Notes: a model not told the origin generated them from the letters alone. DNA of 16,462 bases from Syntrophomonadaceae bacterium (GCA_012840625.1 DUSB01000048.1:1-16462); one strand, 5' to 3'; positions 1 to 7,911 are shown, counted from the first letter of the stretch. A program made the numbers and translations.

Positions 1-222
1 AAAAACAATCGCACCCAATTTCTCGCGATTAATGGTCTGGTCTTCATTGAGGATCTCCTTCCCAAAAGCCTGTACGATATCATGCCAAGCCGGACGTCCG
101 GGTTCCATAATCTGATGAGCTACCTTATCAGCATCAATAATTAAAGCTCCCCGCTCCCGAAGAGCCCCAGCTACCGAACTTTTACCACTGCCTATTCCAC
201 CAGTTAGCCCAATTATTTTCAT
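1..222 (-). CDS. coaE: Dephospho-CoA kinase, N-terminal part (cut by window edge)
   Basis: Catalyses the last step of coenzyme A synthesis, ATP-dependent phosphorylation of dephospho-CoA in the cytoplasm. Only the first 74 codons are present; the gene runs off the left edge. The protein opens MKIIGLTGGIGSGKSSVA, with the P-loop GGIGSGKS at residues 8-15, followed by the family-typical IDADKVAHQIMEPG at about residues 33-46. The ATG at 222-220 is the natural start because the protein begins immediately before the first beta strand. Its Shine-Dalgarno site is weak. It lies 13 bases after ytaF, so the two are probably co-transcribed; the order mutM-ytaF-coaE is also found in Bacillus. Identification is firm although the gene is partial. 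Confidence 0.95.
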   Translation of the reverse strand, partial: MKIIGLTGGIGSGKSSVAGALRERGALIIDADKVAHQIMEPGRPAWHDIVQAFGKEILNEDQTINREKLGAIVF

Positions 223-235
223 ACTATCCACGCCT

Positions 236-871
236 TTACAAGAATTGACTGATACCGACCGCCATTAAAATACAGCCCGATATCAGTGCCGATACCCCCT
301 GGGTCCGCTCATTTCCAACCATTCGACCGACCAATAACCCGGCATTTACTAGTATAAATTTTAGCACACCCACTCCCAGGGCGGTAAACAAAATATTAAA
401 CCCGGCCAAAGCCATGCCAATACCTGCTCCAAAGGCATCCATAGCTAGTGCTGTACCCAGGAAAAAAGCCTCCCGCGCGCTAATTTCTCCCGAAGAATCA
501 AAATCAGCAGTAGAAGGATACTTCAGAATATGAATAATTATACCCAAAGAACGAACATTAAGAGACCACAGCGGTTCTTCTTCTGCACAGGCTATACCGG
601 AAATCTTCTGTCTCCCATACTGCAATAGAAAGTAGATACCTATGATGATCAGCATAGCCGCCCCAATCATTTTAGCAAAAGATGAAGGGAAAAAGGAGGC
701 CAGAACCTTTCCACAAACCATTGATACTGTAACTGCCAGGGCTGAAGCAAACGAAATTACAATCAGTGAGGAGGTGGGGATGCGAATCTTTTTTACTCCA
801 TAGGCTATTCCCACCATAAAACCATCTGCACTAACAGCAATAGCAAACAATAGTATAGCCAATATTTGCAA
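236..871 (-). CDS. ytaF: Sporulation membrane protein YtaF (MntP-like transporter fold)
   Basis: A multi-pass membrane protein of the YtaF/MntP (DUF204) family. MntP members export manganese; the YtaF branch is linked to sporulation and its substrate is not established. Two half-repeats are visible, each with an Asp in a helix: AVSADGFMVGIAYG near the N-terminus and ALAMDAFGAGIGMAL in the second half, with about six hydrophobic segments in all. The reading frame is open back to a GTG at 967, but I place the start at the TTG at 871-869. It is preceded by GGAGTGAG with 6 bases spacing, begins directly at the first membrane helix, and gives 211 residues, close to the usual family length of about 210. 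The extra 32 residues from the GTG are not family-like. Downstream of mutM and upstream of coaE. Confidence 0.85.
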   Translation of the reverse strand: MQILAILLFAIAVSADGFMVGIAYGVKKIRIPTSSLIVISFASALAVTVSMVCGKVLASFFPSSFAKMIGAAMLIIIGIYFLLQYGRQKISGIACAEEEPLWSLNVRSLGIIIHILKYPSTADFDSSGEISAREAFFLGTALAMDAFGAGIGMALAGFNILFTALGVGVLKFILVNAGLLVGRMVGNERTQGVSALISGCILMAVGISQFL

Positions 872-967
872 TCCATACTCACTCCATCCTGTGTTTTCCC
901 CAATAGCATTCTTATGGCTACTATATGAGTAAAAAACACAGGGTGTGCAAAGGGACTTAACCAGCAC

Positions 968-1774
968 TTATACCTGACATTGAGGACAATAATGGGTCCC
1001 GCGTCCTCCCAGCACCATTTTATTGATATCCTGTCCGCAGCACCTGCAGGCCTTGCCTTCCCTCCCGTAAACAGCCAGGTAAAATTGGTTTTCCCCTTGT
1101 TGATTGAGTCCATCACGATAATCACGAAAACTGGTACCATGATTTTCAATACTGCGGCGCAAGACCTCTACGATAGCAGCCTGCAACCTGCCTATTTCCT
1201 GCCCTGATAATTCTCCCGCCGGCCGATCAGGGCGCAGACCTGCCCCAAACAATGCTTCGTCTGCATAGATATTCCCAATACCGGCAATCAACTGCTGGTT
1301 TAGCAATAAGTTTTTTATAGCGGTCTTTCTTTTCCGGCAGACATGCTGTAAATATTCAGCCGTAAAATCCTCAGACAGCGGCTCCACTCCCAGGCGTGCA
1401 AAAAGTTGTCCAGGAGAAGAAAGCAGCCAAATCCCTCCAAAACGGCGTGGATCCAGATAGAGTAAACGTTCCTCTGTATCCAAATCCATGACCAGGTGTA
1501 CATGGTCTTCAGTGATAGCTAAAGCCCTTTCCTGTTTATAAAAGCGACCGCTCATACCCAGATGAAATATAAGATGATGATCATCTTCCCAGCACAGATG
1601 TAAATATTTGCCACGACGCCTTACCGCGCAAAGATCCAGGCCAATAAGATCATGAACATCATAATCAGCCTGGCGGATCATGTCCGGGCGCCGCAAATCA
1701 ACATCAATAAGCCGAGCACCAGTACAAACAGCTATGTTTCTACAAATGGTTTCCACTTCTGGTAATTCCGGCAT
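968..1774 (-). CDS. mutM: Formamidopyrimidine-DNA glycosylase (Fpg/MutM)
   Basis: Base-excision repair glycosylase/AP lyase that removes 8-oxoguanine and formamidopyrimidines. The protein begins MPELPEVETI, so after Met removal Pro1 is the nucleophile and Glu2 the acid. This fixes the start at the ATG at 1774-1772 rather than five codons upstream; a GGAGGGG site lies 4 bases before it. Other family marks are the RRGKYL lysine near residue 56, HLGMSGR, the IGNIYADEALF helix-two-turn-helix region, and a C-terminal zinc finger with CRCC and CPQC pairs flanking GGRGTHYC. Length is 268 residues, normal for the family. It is part of the polA-mutM-ytaF-coaE neighbourhood, but here an alcohol dehydrogenase gene separates it from polA. 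Confidence 0.97.
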   Translation of the reverse strand: MPELPEVETICRNIAVCTGARLIDVDLRRPDMIRQADYDVHDLIGLDLCAVRRRGKYLHLCWEDDHHLIFHLGMSGRFYKQERALAITEDHVHLVMDLDTEERLLYLDPRRFGGIWLLSSPGQLFARLGVEPLSEDFTAEYLQHVCRKRKTAIKNLLLNQQLIAGIGNIYADEALFGAGLRPDRPAGELSGQEIGRLQAAIVEVLRRSIENHGTSFRDYRDGLNQQGENQFYLAVYGREGKACRCCGQDINKMVLGGRGTHYCPQCQV

Positions 1775-1859
1775 GATTCCCCTCCACAAACAAAGTGCCT
1801 GTTACCCGCTAGCTGGCAACAAGCACTGAACAGCTAAAAATAAAATCTCCTTGCCGCTC

Positions 1860-2984
1860 CTACAAAGACTGCCGATAGATTGCTATGATCTCATCGCGAT
1901 TTGGTACCCGTGGATGATTATTGATAGCATAATACATTGTCTCCTGGACTTTATCCGCCAGAGGACCTAAATCTGCTTCAGTAACCCCCATCTCCTGCAA
2001 TGAAGGTGTTAATTCGATCTGGCAGAGCAGTTTTTTGATAGAAGTTAAGACCCGATCCACAGCATCATTCTCATTCGTATCATCGCCCATCGCCCCCGCC
2101 AACACCGACCATTTTTCCACAACCGCTGCCCGGGTAAATTCTATCGCTGGCAGCAAGACGGCTGCTAATCCCTCTCCATGAGGTACATCATAAATTCCGC
2201 TTAAAGGATGTTCCAGACCATGCGGCAGGGTTACACCCGCCTGGTCGATCACCATCCCACCTATGGTACTGGCCAGAGCCACTTCCTCCCAGGCCTCTAG
2301 ATTATGAGGATCCTGATAGACCAGTGGTAAACTGCGGGTCAAAAACTCGATAGCGCGTAATGCCAGTACATCGGTGATAGGCGTGCTCCCCCTGGCAATG
2401 AAGGCTTCTACACAATGACACAGAGCATCAAAACCCGTAGCCGCTATAGTCGTGGGCGGCAGGGTGGTCATTAATTCAGGATCAATAATGGAAGCCCGGG
2501 GATAGATAAAGCGGGATTTAATCGCTTTCTTATCCCGGGTAGCATCATGGGTCAGAACCGCCATACTATCCGCTTCGCTGCCTGTTCCTGCTGTAGTGGT
2601 AATCATAACCAGCGGTAGAGCACCATGGCCTGATCTACCATCCATATATTCGCAGATATCGCCCGGATTAACCGCTGCAAAGGCTATCGCTTTAGCAGCA
2701 TCCATGGCGCTTCCGCCACCCAGTCCCAATACCACATCACATCGATGCTCCTGCAGTAGCCTGACCCCTGCTTCTACGGTACTGCCAGATGGATTGGGTT
2801 CCACCTGGTCAAACACAATAGACTCAAGACCTTCCGCCTCCAAAAGTCCTGCCACCCGGCTCAGCAAGCCAGTCTCCCTGGCGCTGTTTCTCCCGGTAAC
2901 AATAAAGACAGTATGACCATAACGCCTGATAACCCGGCCGACATGCTCAACACGACCCTGGCCAAAAATAATTTGCACCGGCAT
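1860..2984 (-). CDS. Iron-containing alcohol dehydrogenase
   Basis: NAD(P)-dependent alcohol/aldehyde oxidoreductase of the Fe-ADH (group III) superfamily; the substrate cannot be told from sequence. Visible are the dinucleotide-binding GLGGGSAMD (residues 87-95, numbered from the ATG), TTAGTGSEAD, and the metal ligands Asp186 and His190 (GFDALCHCVEAF), His255 (LPHGLEHP) and His269 (VPHGEG). From the ATG the protein has 374 residues and starts MPVQIIFGQG. Relatives usually have a few more N-terminal residues, and in-frame LLSFEYQ precedes this ATG. The only strong ribosome-binding site, GGAGGTGA at 3018-3011, sits 26 bases from the ATG but 5 from an in-frame CTG at 3005, just after a stop codon, so the real start may be CTG. 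It is inserted between polA and mutM. Confidence 0.93.
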   Translation of the reverse strand: MPVQIIFGQGRVEHVGRVIRRYGHTVFIVTGRNSARETGLLSRVAGLLEAEGLESIVFDQVEPNPSGSTVEAGVRLLQEHRCDVVLGLGGGSAMDAAKAIAFAAVNPGDICEYMDGRSGHGALPLVMITTTAGTGSEADSMAVLTHDATRDKKAIKSRFIYPRASIIDPELMTTLPPTTIAATGFDALCHCVEAFIARGSTPITDVLALRAIEFLTRSLPLVYQDPHNLEAWEEVALASTIGGMVIDQAGVTLPHGLEHPLSGIYDVPHGEGLAAVLLPAIEFTRAAVVEKWSVLAGAMGDDTNENDAVDRVLTSIKKLLCQIELTPSLQEMGVTEADLGPLADKVQETMYYAINNHPRVPNRDEIIAIYRQSL

Positions 2985-3025
2985 CTGGTACTCAAAAGAG
3001 AGCAGCTAAATCACCTCCACTCAGC

Positions 3026-3054
3026 AAAAATATAAATGCCTACAAAAGCATTTT
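3026..3054 (-). terminator. Possible weak terminator after the small protein gene
   Basis: Read on the minus strand, AAATGC and GCATTT can form a 6-bp stem with an 8-base loop, followed by ATATTTTT. It falls between the end of the 46-residue gene and the ribosome-binding site of the alcohol dehydrogenase. The stem is short and AT-rich, so any termination would be partial. Confidence 0.3.
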
Positions 3055-3098
3055 ATTTAAGCACAGAGAAAAATATTCCAGCAGGCAAATATCCACAT

Positions 3099-3239
3099 CT
3101 ATTTGTTCAGTGAACGCTGATAGGCTTTCCACCCCGGACACCATCCGGTATGCCATTTCCATATCTTGGCTTTCAAACTCTGTGGATTTTTTTCGGCCTG
3201 CAGGCGAATTTTGCAGTTCGCACATCTGCTGGTACTCAT
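3099..3239 (-). CDS. Unnamed 46-residue basic, Cys/Trp-rich protein
   Basis: A short gene directly behind polA. The ATG at 3239-3237 is two bases after the polA stop and is preceded by GGAGGG (3251-3246) with 6 bases spacing, an ideal initiation site inside the polA 3' end. The protein begins MSTSRCANCKIRLQAEK and contains a CxxC pair (Cys6, Cys9), a third Cys at 34, four tryptophans in WKWHTGWCPGW, and many Lys/Arg. The Cys6/Cys9/His30/Cys34 arrangement could hold a zinc or other metal; that is inference. Translational coupling to polA suggests a DNA-related role, but I do not recognise a named family. A longer frame over the same bases (3040-3258) lacks these features and is taken to be a shadow. 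Confidence 0.7.
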   Translation of the reverse strand: MSTSRCANCKIRLQAEKNPQSLKAKIWKWHTGWCPGWKAYQRSLNK

Positions 3240-3241
3240 TT

Positions 3242-5869
3242 TTATCCCTCCAGTACAATTTCCTTCATCTCATACCAGTTTTCTCCATATTGTATGGCTA
3301 CCTCCAGCGGTACCCTTAATTGATAAGCATTTTCCATACAGTTTTTCACCAGTAACCCTACTGGCTCCAGCTCTGTTCGCGGCAGTTCCAACACCAGTTC
3401 GTCATGTACCTGCACTAGCATACGGGCCTTATACCTCTGCTCTTGTAATTCCCGCGCCACCCGAATCATAGCAAGCTTGATAATATCCGCCGATGTTCCC
3501 TGAATAGGTGTGTTTAGCGCCATACGCCGGGCAAAAGATTGCACCACCTTATTTTTAGCGTTCAGATCAGGTAGAAAGCGCCGCCGCTTCAGTACCGTTT
3601 CCACATAACCATGCCTTTTACCAAAAGCCACGATCTCTTCCATATAACGCTGTACCCCCGGGTAGGAAGCCAGATAATTTTCAATATATTCCCGGGCCTC
3701 TTTACGACTGACACCCGTATCCCGGGCCAGTCCAAAATCACTGATCCCATAAATAATACCAAAGTTTACCGCCTTGGCCCGATAGCGCAGATCCTCGCTG
3801 ACCTCTTCCAGCGGTACATTAAAAATCTGCGCTGCTGTTCGGCGATGAATATCAATCCCGGCCTGAAACGTCTCAATCAAGGCCTTATCATTACTGATAT
3901 GAGCCAGACTGCGCAAATCAATCTGCGAATAATCAGCCGATAATAGCACCCAGTCATCCTGGGGAGCAACAAAAGCCTTACGAATCCTGCGACCTTCCTC
4001 CAAACGGATCGGTATGTTCTGCAGGTTGGGTTCCACACTGGAAAGCCGCCCGGTAGCTGTGGTAGCCTGTTTGAAAATAGTATGGATCCTTCCAGTACGA
4101 GGATGAATCAGTTTTTGGAGCGCATCGGCATAGGTGGATTTCAGCTTGCTCAACTGTCTATAATCCATAATATAAGGAATAATTGGGTGCTGATCATACA
4201 GCTTTTCCAGCACTTCCTGGCTGGTCGAATAACCGGTCTTGGTTTTTTTTATCACCGGCAGCTGTAAATCTTCAAATAGAACCTTACCCAGCTGCTTGGG
4301 AGAATTTACATTAAAACGACAGCCCGCCAGGCGATAGATCTCATTCTCATCCCGCTCAATTCGCCCTTCCAGTTCCTCCCCTATAGTATGTAATATTTCT
4401 TCTTTCACGGCCACACCGCAGAATTCCATCGCGGCCAGAACAGAGGATAGCGGCATCTCAAGCTCCCACAGCAAAGAGGATAGAGCCTCCGATAAACTTC
4501 CTGCCATGGCTTCGTAAACCGGCCTGATCTGTGCAGCTAGAAAAGCTTCACTGCTGCTGCGGCAGTCCATCTGCAGCTCTTTTCCTATCACATTAGCCAA
4601 ATCCTCACCATCAAAAGCAGGATCCAGCACATAACAGGCCAGGAGAGTATCACCATGTATCCCGCGCAGTTCCAAACCCAGGTTTTTCAATAATACCTGC
4701 ATGTATTTCGAATTGTGCATGTACTTAGGCATCTGCTCCGATTCAATCCATGTCCTTAACCACTCTATTTTTTCTATATTGTCGGTCACATCCAAATGAT
4801 AGACCGTTCCCTCTGCCTCCAGGTAAATGTCTTCAATACGCGCCCACATGGGGTGATGATAATCCGCCTTTATATATAGACCCATTCCATGCTTACCTGC
4901 ACGCTCACAAAGCTTAACCGCATCTTCCCGGTTTTCAATCTCCACTACCTCAACAGCTGTATTTTCCCGCAGCTCAACCGACGCGTCGCTTACCTCCAGC
5001 ATCTCTTTTTCCATCGCTGTAAGCAGGCTACGAAATTCCAGACGGGAAAAGAGCTCCTGCATTTCTCTGTGATCCGCATCGCGGCAGACAAATTCGTCTA
5101 GGGTATCCTCAACAGCCACATCCCGGACGATGGTTCCCAGCTCCCGGCTCAAAAAGGCTATATCGCGATTTTCCAGCAGGTTCTGCTTGAGCTTTTTCCC
5201 TCTAATTTCATCAATATGCTCATATATATTCTCCAGGCTTTGATACTGACGTACTAACTTGAGGGCGGTTTTTTCCCCTACCCCTGGCACCCCGGGAATA
5301 TTATCCGCGGCATCCCCCATCAAAGCCTTTACTTCGATCAGCAGCTCAGGATCCACCTGCCATTTCTCCCTGACCATATCCACATCATACAGATCCACCT
5401 CACTAATACCCTTGCGGGTGAGCATGACCTTTACCTGATCGGAAACCAGCTGCAGGGCATCCCGATCCCCGGTCAGGATGACCGTTTCCATACCCTCTTC
5501 CTCAGCCATCCGGCTATAGGTACCAATCAGATCATCCGCCTCATATCCCGGCATCTCCACATAGGGAATTTTCAAGGCACTTAAAACCTCTCTTAATAAA
5601 GCAAACTGTGGCTTTAACTCATCCGGCGGAGCCGAACGGTTGGCTTTGTAATCCTCATAGCTCTCATGACGGAAAGATTTTTTCTCCATATCAAAAGCAA
5701 CCAGAACATGGGTAGGTTTTACTTCTTTTATGGCTCGCCTATACATGGTTAGAAAGCCATATACTCCATTGGTATATTCTCCCGCCTGCGTATGCAAAAG
5801 CGGCAGAGCATAAAAAGCCCTGTACAATAAACTATTCCCATCTATTAATAGAAGCCTAGCATCTTTCAA
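3242..5869 (-). CDS. polA: DNA polymerase I
   Basis: Repair and Okazaki-fragment polymerase. Residues 1 to about 290 form the 5'-3' flap exonuclease (LLIDGNSLLYRAFYALP, YEADDLIGT, GDAADNIPGVPGVGEKTA). The middle domain has the 3'-5' exonuclease fold but lacks its metal-binding acids: the DxE segment reads GLYIKADYH, and the later Asp position reads NSKYM, so proofreading is probably lost, as in Bacillus and Thermus enzymes. The polymerase domain has motif A ADYSQIDLR (Asp646), motif B RAKAVNFGIIYG, and motif C VQVHDELVLE. The Glu normally following DYSQI is Asp651. I choose the TTG at 5869-5867, preceded by GGAGGAA with short spacing; it gives 875 residues starting at the exonuclease strand. 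The extra upstream codons to 5899 are not family-like. A 46-residue gene follows immediately. Confidence 0.97.
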   Translation of the reverse strand: MKDARLLLIDGNSLLYRAFYALPLLHTQAGEYTNGVYGFLTMYRRAIKEVKPTHVLVAFDMEKKSFRHESYEDYKANRSAPPDELKPQFALLREVLSALKIPYVEMPGYEADDLIGTYSRMAEEEGMETVILTGDRDALQLVSDQVKVMLTRKGISEVDLYDVDMVREKWQVDPELLIEVKALMGDAADNIPGVPGVGEKTALKLVRQYQSLENIYEHIDEIRGKKLKQNLLENRDIAFLSRELGTIVRDVAVEDTLDEFVCRDADHREMQELFSRLEFRSLLTAMEKEMLEVSDASVELRENTAVEVVEIENREDAVKLCERAGKHGMGLYIKADYHHPMWARIEDIYLEAEGTVYHLDVTDNIEKIEWLRTWIESEQMPKYMHNSKYMQVLLKNLGLELRGIHGDTLLACYVLDPAFDGEDLANVIGKELQMDCRSSSEAFLAAQIRPVYEAMAGSLSEALSSLLWELEMPLSSVLAAMEFCGVAVKEEILHTIGEELEGRIERDENEIYRLAGCRFNVNSPKQLGKVLFEDLQLPVIKKTKTGYSTSQEVLEKLYDQHPIIPYIMDYRQLSKLKSTYADALQKLIHPRTGRIHTIFKQATTATGRLSSVEPNLQNIPIRLEEGRRIRKAFVAPQDDWVLLSADYSQIDLRSLAHISNDKALIETFQAGIDIHRRTAAQIFNVPLEEVSEDLRYRAKAVNFGIIYGISDFGLARDTGVSRKEAREYIENYLASYPGVQRYMEEIVAFGKRHGYVETVLKRRRFLPDLNAKNKVVQSFARRMALNTPIQGTSADIIKLAMIRVARELQEQRYKARMLVQVHDELVLELPRTELEPVGLLVKNCMENAYQLRVPLEVAIQYGENWYEMKEIVLEG

Positions 5870-5916
5870 TCTTATTCCTCCGATCAAACATCCATGCATG
5901 CGCTGGAACTGAACTA

Positions 5917-5946
5917 TATAAAGTCATTATGACATCTAAAATTCAA
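5917..5946 (-). promoter_or_regulatory. Candidate sigma-A promoter for polA
   Basis: On the minus strand TTGAAT (5946-5941) and TTTATA (5922-5917) are separated by 18 bases, about 50 bases ahead of the polA start. The match is moderate, and the -35 box touches the terminator stem of the gene pair upstream, so the assignment is tentative. Confidence 0.3.
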
Positions 5947-5973
5947 TGGGCAGGGGTGTACTCCCTGCCCATT
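5945..5973 (-). terminator. Hairpin terminator after the anti-sigma factor gene
   Basis: Perfect 11-bp inverted repeat, AATGGGCAGGG with CCCTGCCCATT, and a 7-base loop, located 37 bases past the anti-sigma stop codon. On the minus strand it is followed by GAATTTT, a modest U-tract. It probably isolates the sigma/anti-sigma operon from polA. Confidence 0.7.
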
Positions 5974-6009
5974 ATTTATTATACCTTATATCTATTTCTC
6001 CACCGCAGA

Positions 6010-7041
6010 TTATTGCTTAAGTGAAAATTCATAAACAGCTACCTCAATCTCTGCCCTGCTGCAGCACTGGTTGATATCCTTTTGTTTCTTCTGCATCTGC
6101 TTAATATCTGCATTTAAACGCTGCAGTGTATCCTGCTCCTCCCGGGTCAGGTTCTCCCGTGCCTTCAAGGCTTGAACCTGAGTCTGTTTTTGCTGTATCG
6201 AAGCGCTAAGCGCTGAATATTCATAGGTATAATCGAGCGTATCCCGCACCGGTTCTGCCGCTCCCAATCTGCGTAATTCTTTGATTATACCCTCTGCCTG
6301 CGATTTTTCTACCCGAATATACAGGTATTCAGCCTGGTCATCTGATCCACCAGCAATAAGGTACGGTGCCGCGACCGCCCTGATCTGGGTAATGGTTTCC
6401 TCAGCATCGCTGGTATTAATACGCAGAAAATAGAAATGAGCCAGTTTCGGAGTCATCACCGGCAGCGATTCTTTATTATACCCGCTTCCAGCATCAATAC
6501 CCGGTGTAAGCACTTTTTTGTTTTTCACCGCGCCAAGCTCTTTACCGGACTGTGCGTCCAGGATAAGATCTTTCTGCTCCGGTTCCGCCACCTCATCTAT
6601 TTGGTTTCCTTCTGATAAAATACGTTGCAGAATCGGTCCAATTGCCAGATTCTTTCCCTCTTCCTGGGTAAAATATTTTTCCGCTATACTTATGATCGTT
6701 CCTGCCGGCAGCAAACTGCTGATAGCGATACCAACAAGCAAAAATATGCCCATTATACAGGCCACCATCCAGCTTGCTTTTCTCGGCTCCCCCGGCTCCC
6801 GGGAAGCAAAGACTGTATTTTGCCTGTCTTTCATTTTCTTGGTAATGGACTCCGGAAAATCAGCCGGCGCCTGTAAATCAGGTACCTGCTGCAGAACCGC
6901 ACGCATCTCCTTCATCTGCTCCAGTTCCTTGCGACAAGCCGAACAATGCTGAAGGTGTGCCTTGACGACCCTGCTTTCCTGTTGATTCGTCATTCCATCC
7001 ATATAGGAGGATAATAATTTCCGGATGTACTCACATGTCAT
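6010..7041 (-). CDS. Membrane anti-sigma factor with zinc-finger (ZAS) domain
   Basis: Likely binds and inhibits the ECF sigma factor encoded just upstream. The N-terminus has the zinc anti-sigma signature His29-x3-Cys33-x2-Cys36 (HLQHCSAC). One membrane helix follows at about residues 91-111, which places residues 112-343 outside the cell. That part has a folded region (about 195-275) and then a charged heptad-like coiled coil of Gln/Lys/Glu (about 280-325), ending EVAVYEFSLKQ; it resembles DUF4349-type extracellular domains, with moderate confidence. The ATG at 7041 has GGAGG 8 bases upstream and lies 33 bases after the sigma gene stop. The signal sensed cannot be told. An intergenic hairpin terminates the pair. 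Confidence 0.88.
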   Translation of the reverse strand: MTCEYIRKLLSSYMDGMTNQQESRVVKAHLQHCSACRKELEQMKEMRAVLQQVPDLQAPADFPESITKKMKDRQNTVFASREPGEPRKASWMVACIMGIFLLVGIAISSLLPAGTIISIAEKYFTQEEGKNLAIGPILQRILSEGNQIDEVAEPEQKDLILDAQSGKELGAVKNKKVLTPGIDAGSGYNKESLPVMTPKLAHFYFLRINTSDAEETITQIRAVAAPYLIAGGSDDQAEYLYIRVEKSQAEGIIKELRRLGAAEPVRDTLDYTYEYSALSASIQQKQTQVQALKARENLTREEQDTLQRLNADIKQMQKKQKDINQCCSRAEIEVAVYEFSLKQ

Positions 7042-7074
7042 CGCCCTGGCCTCCTGACTATATTGACTAATAGC

Positions 7075-7656
7075 TCAGGATAAAAGTTCCCTTTCGTTAA
7101 GCTTCTTTTTCATCTCACTACGGGCACGATTAATTCTTGACTTTACCGTTCCCAGATTGCAGTTAAAAACGATCGCTATCTCATGATAGCTTAATCCCAT
7201 CATGTCCCTAAGCACGATCGCCATCCTGTATTCAGGCCTTAATTCATTAAGAGCCTGCTGTATATAAAGAAATAATTCTTTTTGTTCATAAAGCTGATCA
7301 GCGGCCAGAGATTCATCCACAATATCCTTTTGGACTTCATCTCCGTCTGCGGCAGCCAGTAGCTGATTCAGCGAAAAAGGGATAATCCGCCGCTTGCGCC
7401 TGCGGATCTCGTCCAGACATACATTAATCGTAATTCGATAAAGCCATGTACTAAAAGATGAACGGCCTTTAAAAGAGTGTAATGAACGATAAGCCTTGAT
7501 CATAGCTTCCTGAGCCATAGCATAGGCATCATCTTCATCACCCATACATCTATAAGCCAGAGTAAATATTTTATGCTGATGTTTAAGAACCAAATCTTCG
7601 TAAGCCTGATTATCGCCCCGCAGTACATCCTGCACCAATTGTTCATCAGACATCAT
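7075..7656 (-). CDS. ECF-type RNA polymerase sigma factor
   Basis: Group 4 sigma factor directing RNA polymerase to stress or envelope promoters. Region 2 is clear: DEQLVQDVLRGDNQAYEDLV, then DDAYAMAQEAMIKAYRSL, GRSSFSTWLYRITINVCLDEIRRRKRR. Region 4 is PEYRMAIVLRDMMGLSYHEIA with the helix-turn-helix GTVKSRINRARSEM. There are 193 residues from the chosen ATG at 7656. The frame is open to an ATG at 7686, but that lacks a ribosome-binding site, whereas GAGGAG lies 12 bases before 7656 (the next codon, 7653, is also ATG). It is followed after 33 bases by its membrane anti-sigma factor. An 11-bp tandem repeat lies in the upstream region and may be part of its control. Confidence 0.93.
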   Translation of the reverse strand: MMSDEQLVQDVLRGDNQAYEDLVLKHQHKIFTLAYRCMGDEDDAYAMAQEAMIKAYRSLHSFKGRSSFSTWLYRITINVCLDEIRRRKRRIIPFSLNQLLAAADGDEVQKDIVDESLAADQLYEQKELFLYIQQALNELRPEYRMAIVLRDMMGLSYHEIAIVFNCNLGTVKSRINRARSEMKKKLNERELLS

Positions 7657-7706
7657 AATAAAATGCTTCTCCTCTATCAGGGCCATATTAAAAATAAGCT
7701 AACTAT

Positions 7707-7728
7707 AACACAGACTAAACACAGACTA
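7707..7728. repeat. Two tandem copies of an 11-bp unit upstream of the sigma gene
   Basis: AACACAGACTA occurs twice without a gap (7707-7717 and 7718-7728); on the minus strand it reads TAGTCTGTGTT twice. The unit equals about one helical turn and lies about 50-70 bases before the sigma factor start. It may be a protein-binding site or a chance duplication. Confidence 0.6.
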
Positions 7729-7839
7729 TTTCTGCATAGCAGTAGAAAATCCTTTTTTAACTAGTTGTATACAGAAGCCGATTATAAAATCAAGCAAATG
7801 CTCCCGGTAAAATAACATTTCCTAATAATAGCCGTTTCC

Positions 7840-7868
7840 TTGACATTTAGCAAGAGCCTCCTTATAAT
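7840..7868 (+). promoter_or_regulatory. Consensus sigma-A promoter of tRNA-Leu
   Basis: TTGACA (7840-7845) and TATAAT (7863-7868) are both perfect and separated by exactly 17 bases. Predicted transcription start is near 7875, leaving a 5' leader of about 37 bases before the tRNA. Confidence 0.93.
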
Positions 7869-7911
7869 AAACTTTGTCCTGTCAGAACCTCAGAATCAAT
7901 AAAAAAATCAT

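Noticed and set aside
805..1149. 114-codon minus-strand frame across ytaF and mutM
   Set aside because: Shadow of two clearly recognised genes in another frame.
3040..3258. 72-codon frame behind polA beginning MYWRDKNEYQQM
   Set aside because: It overlaps a better-initiated 46-residue gene in another frame; its own ATG lies inside polA without a spaced ribosome-binding site.
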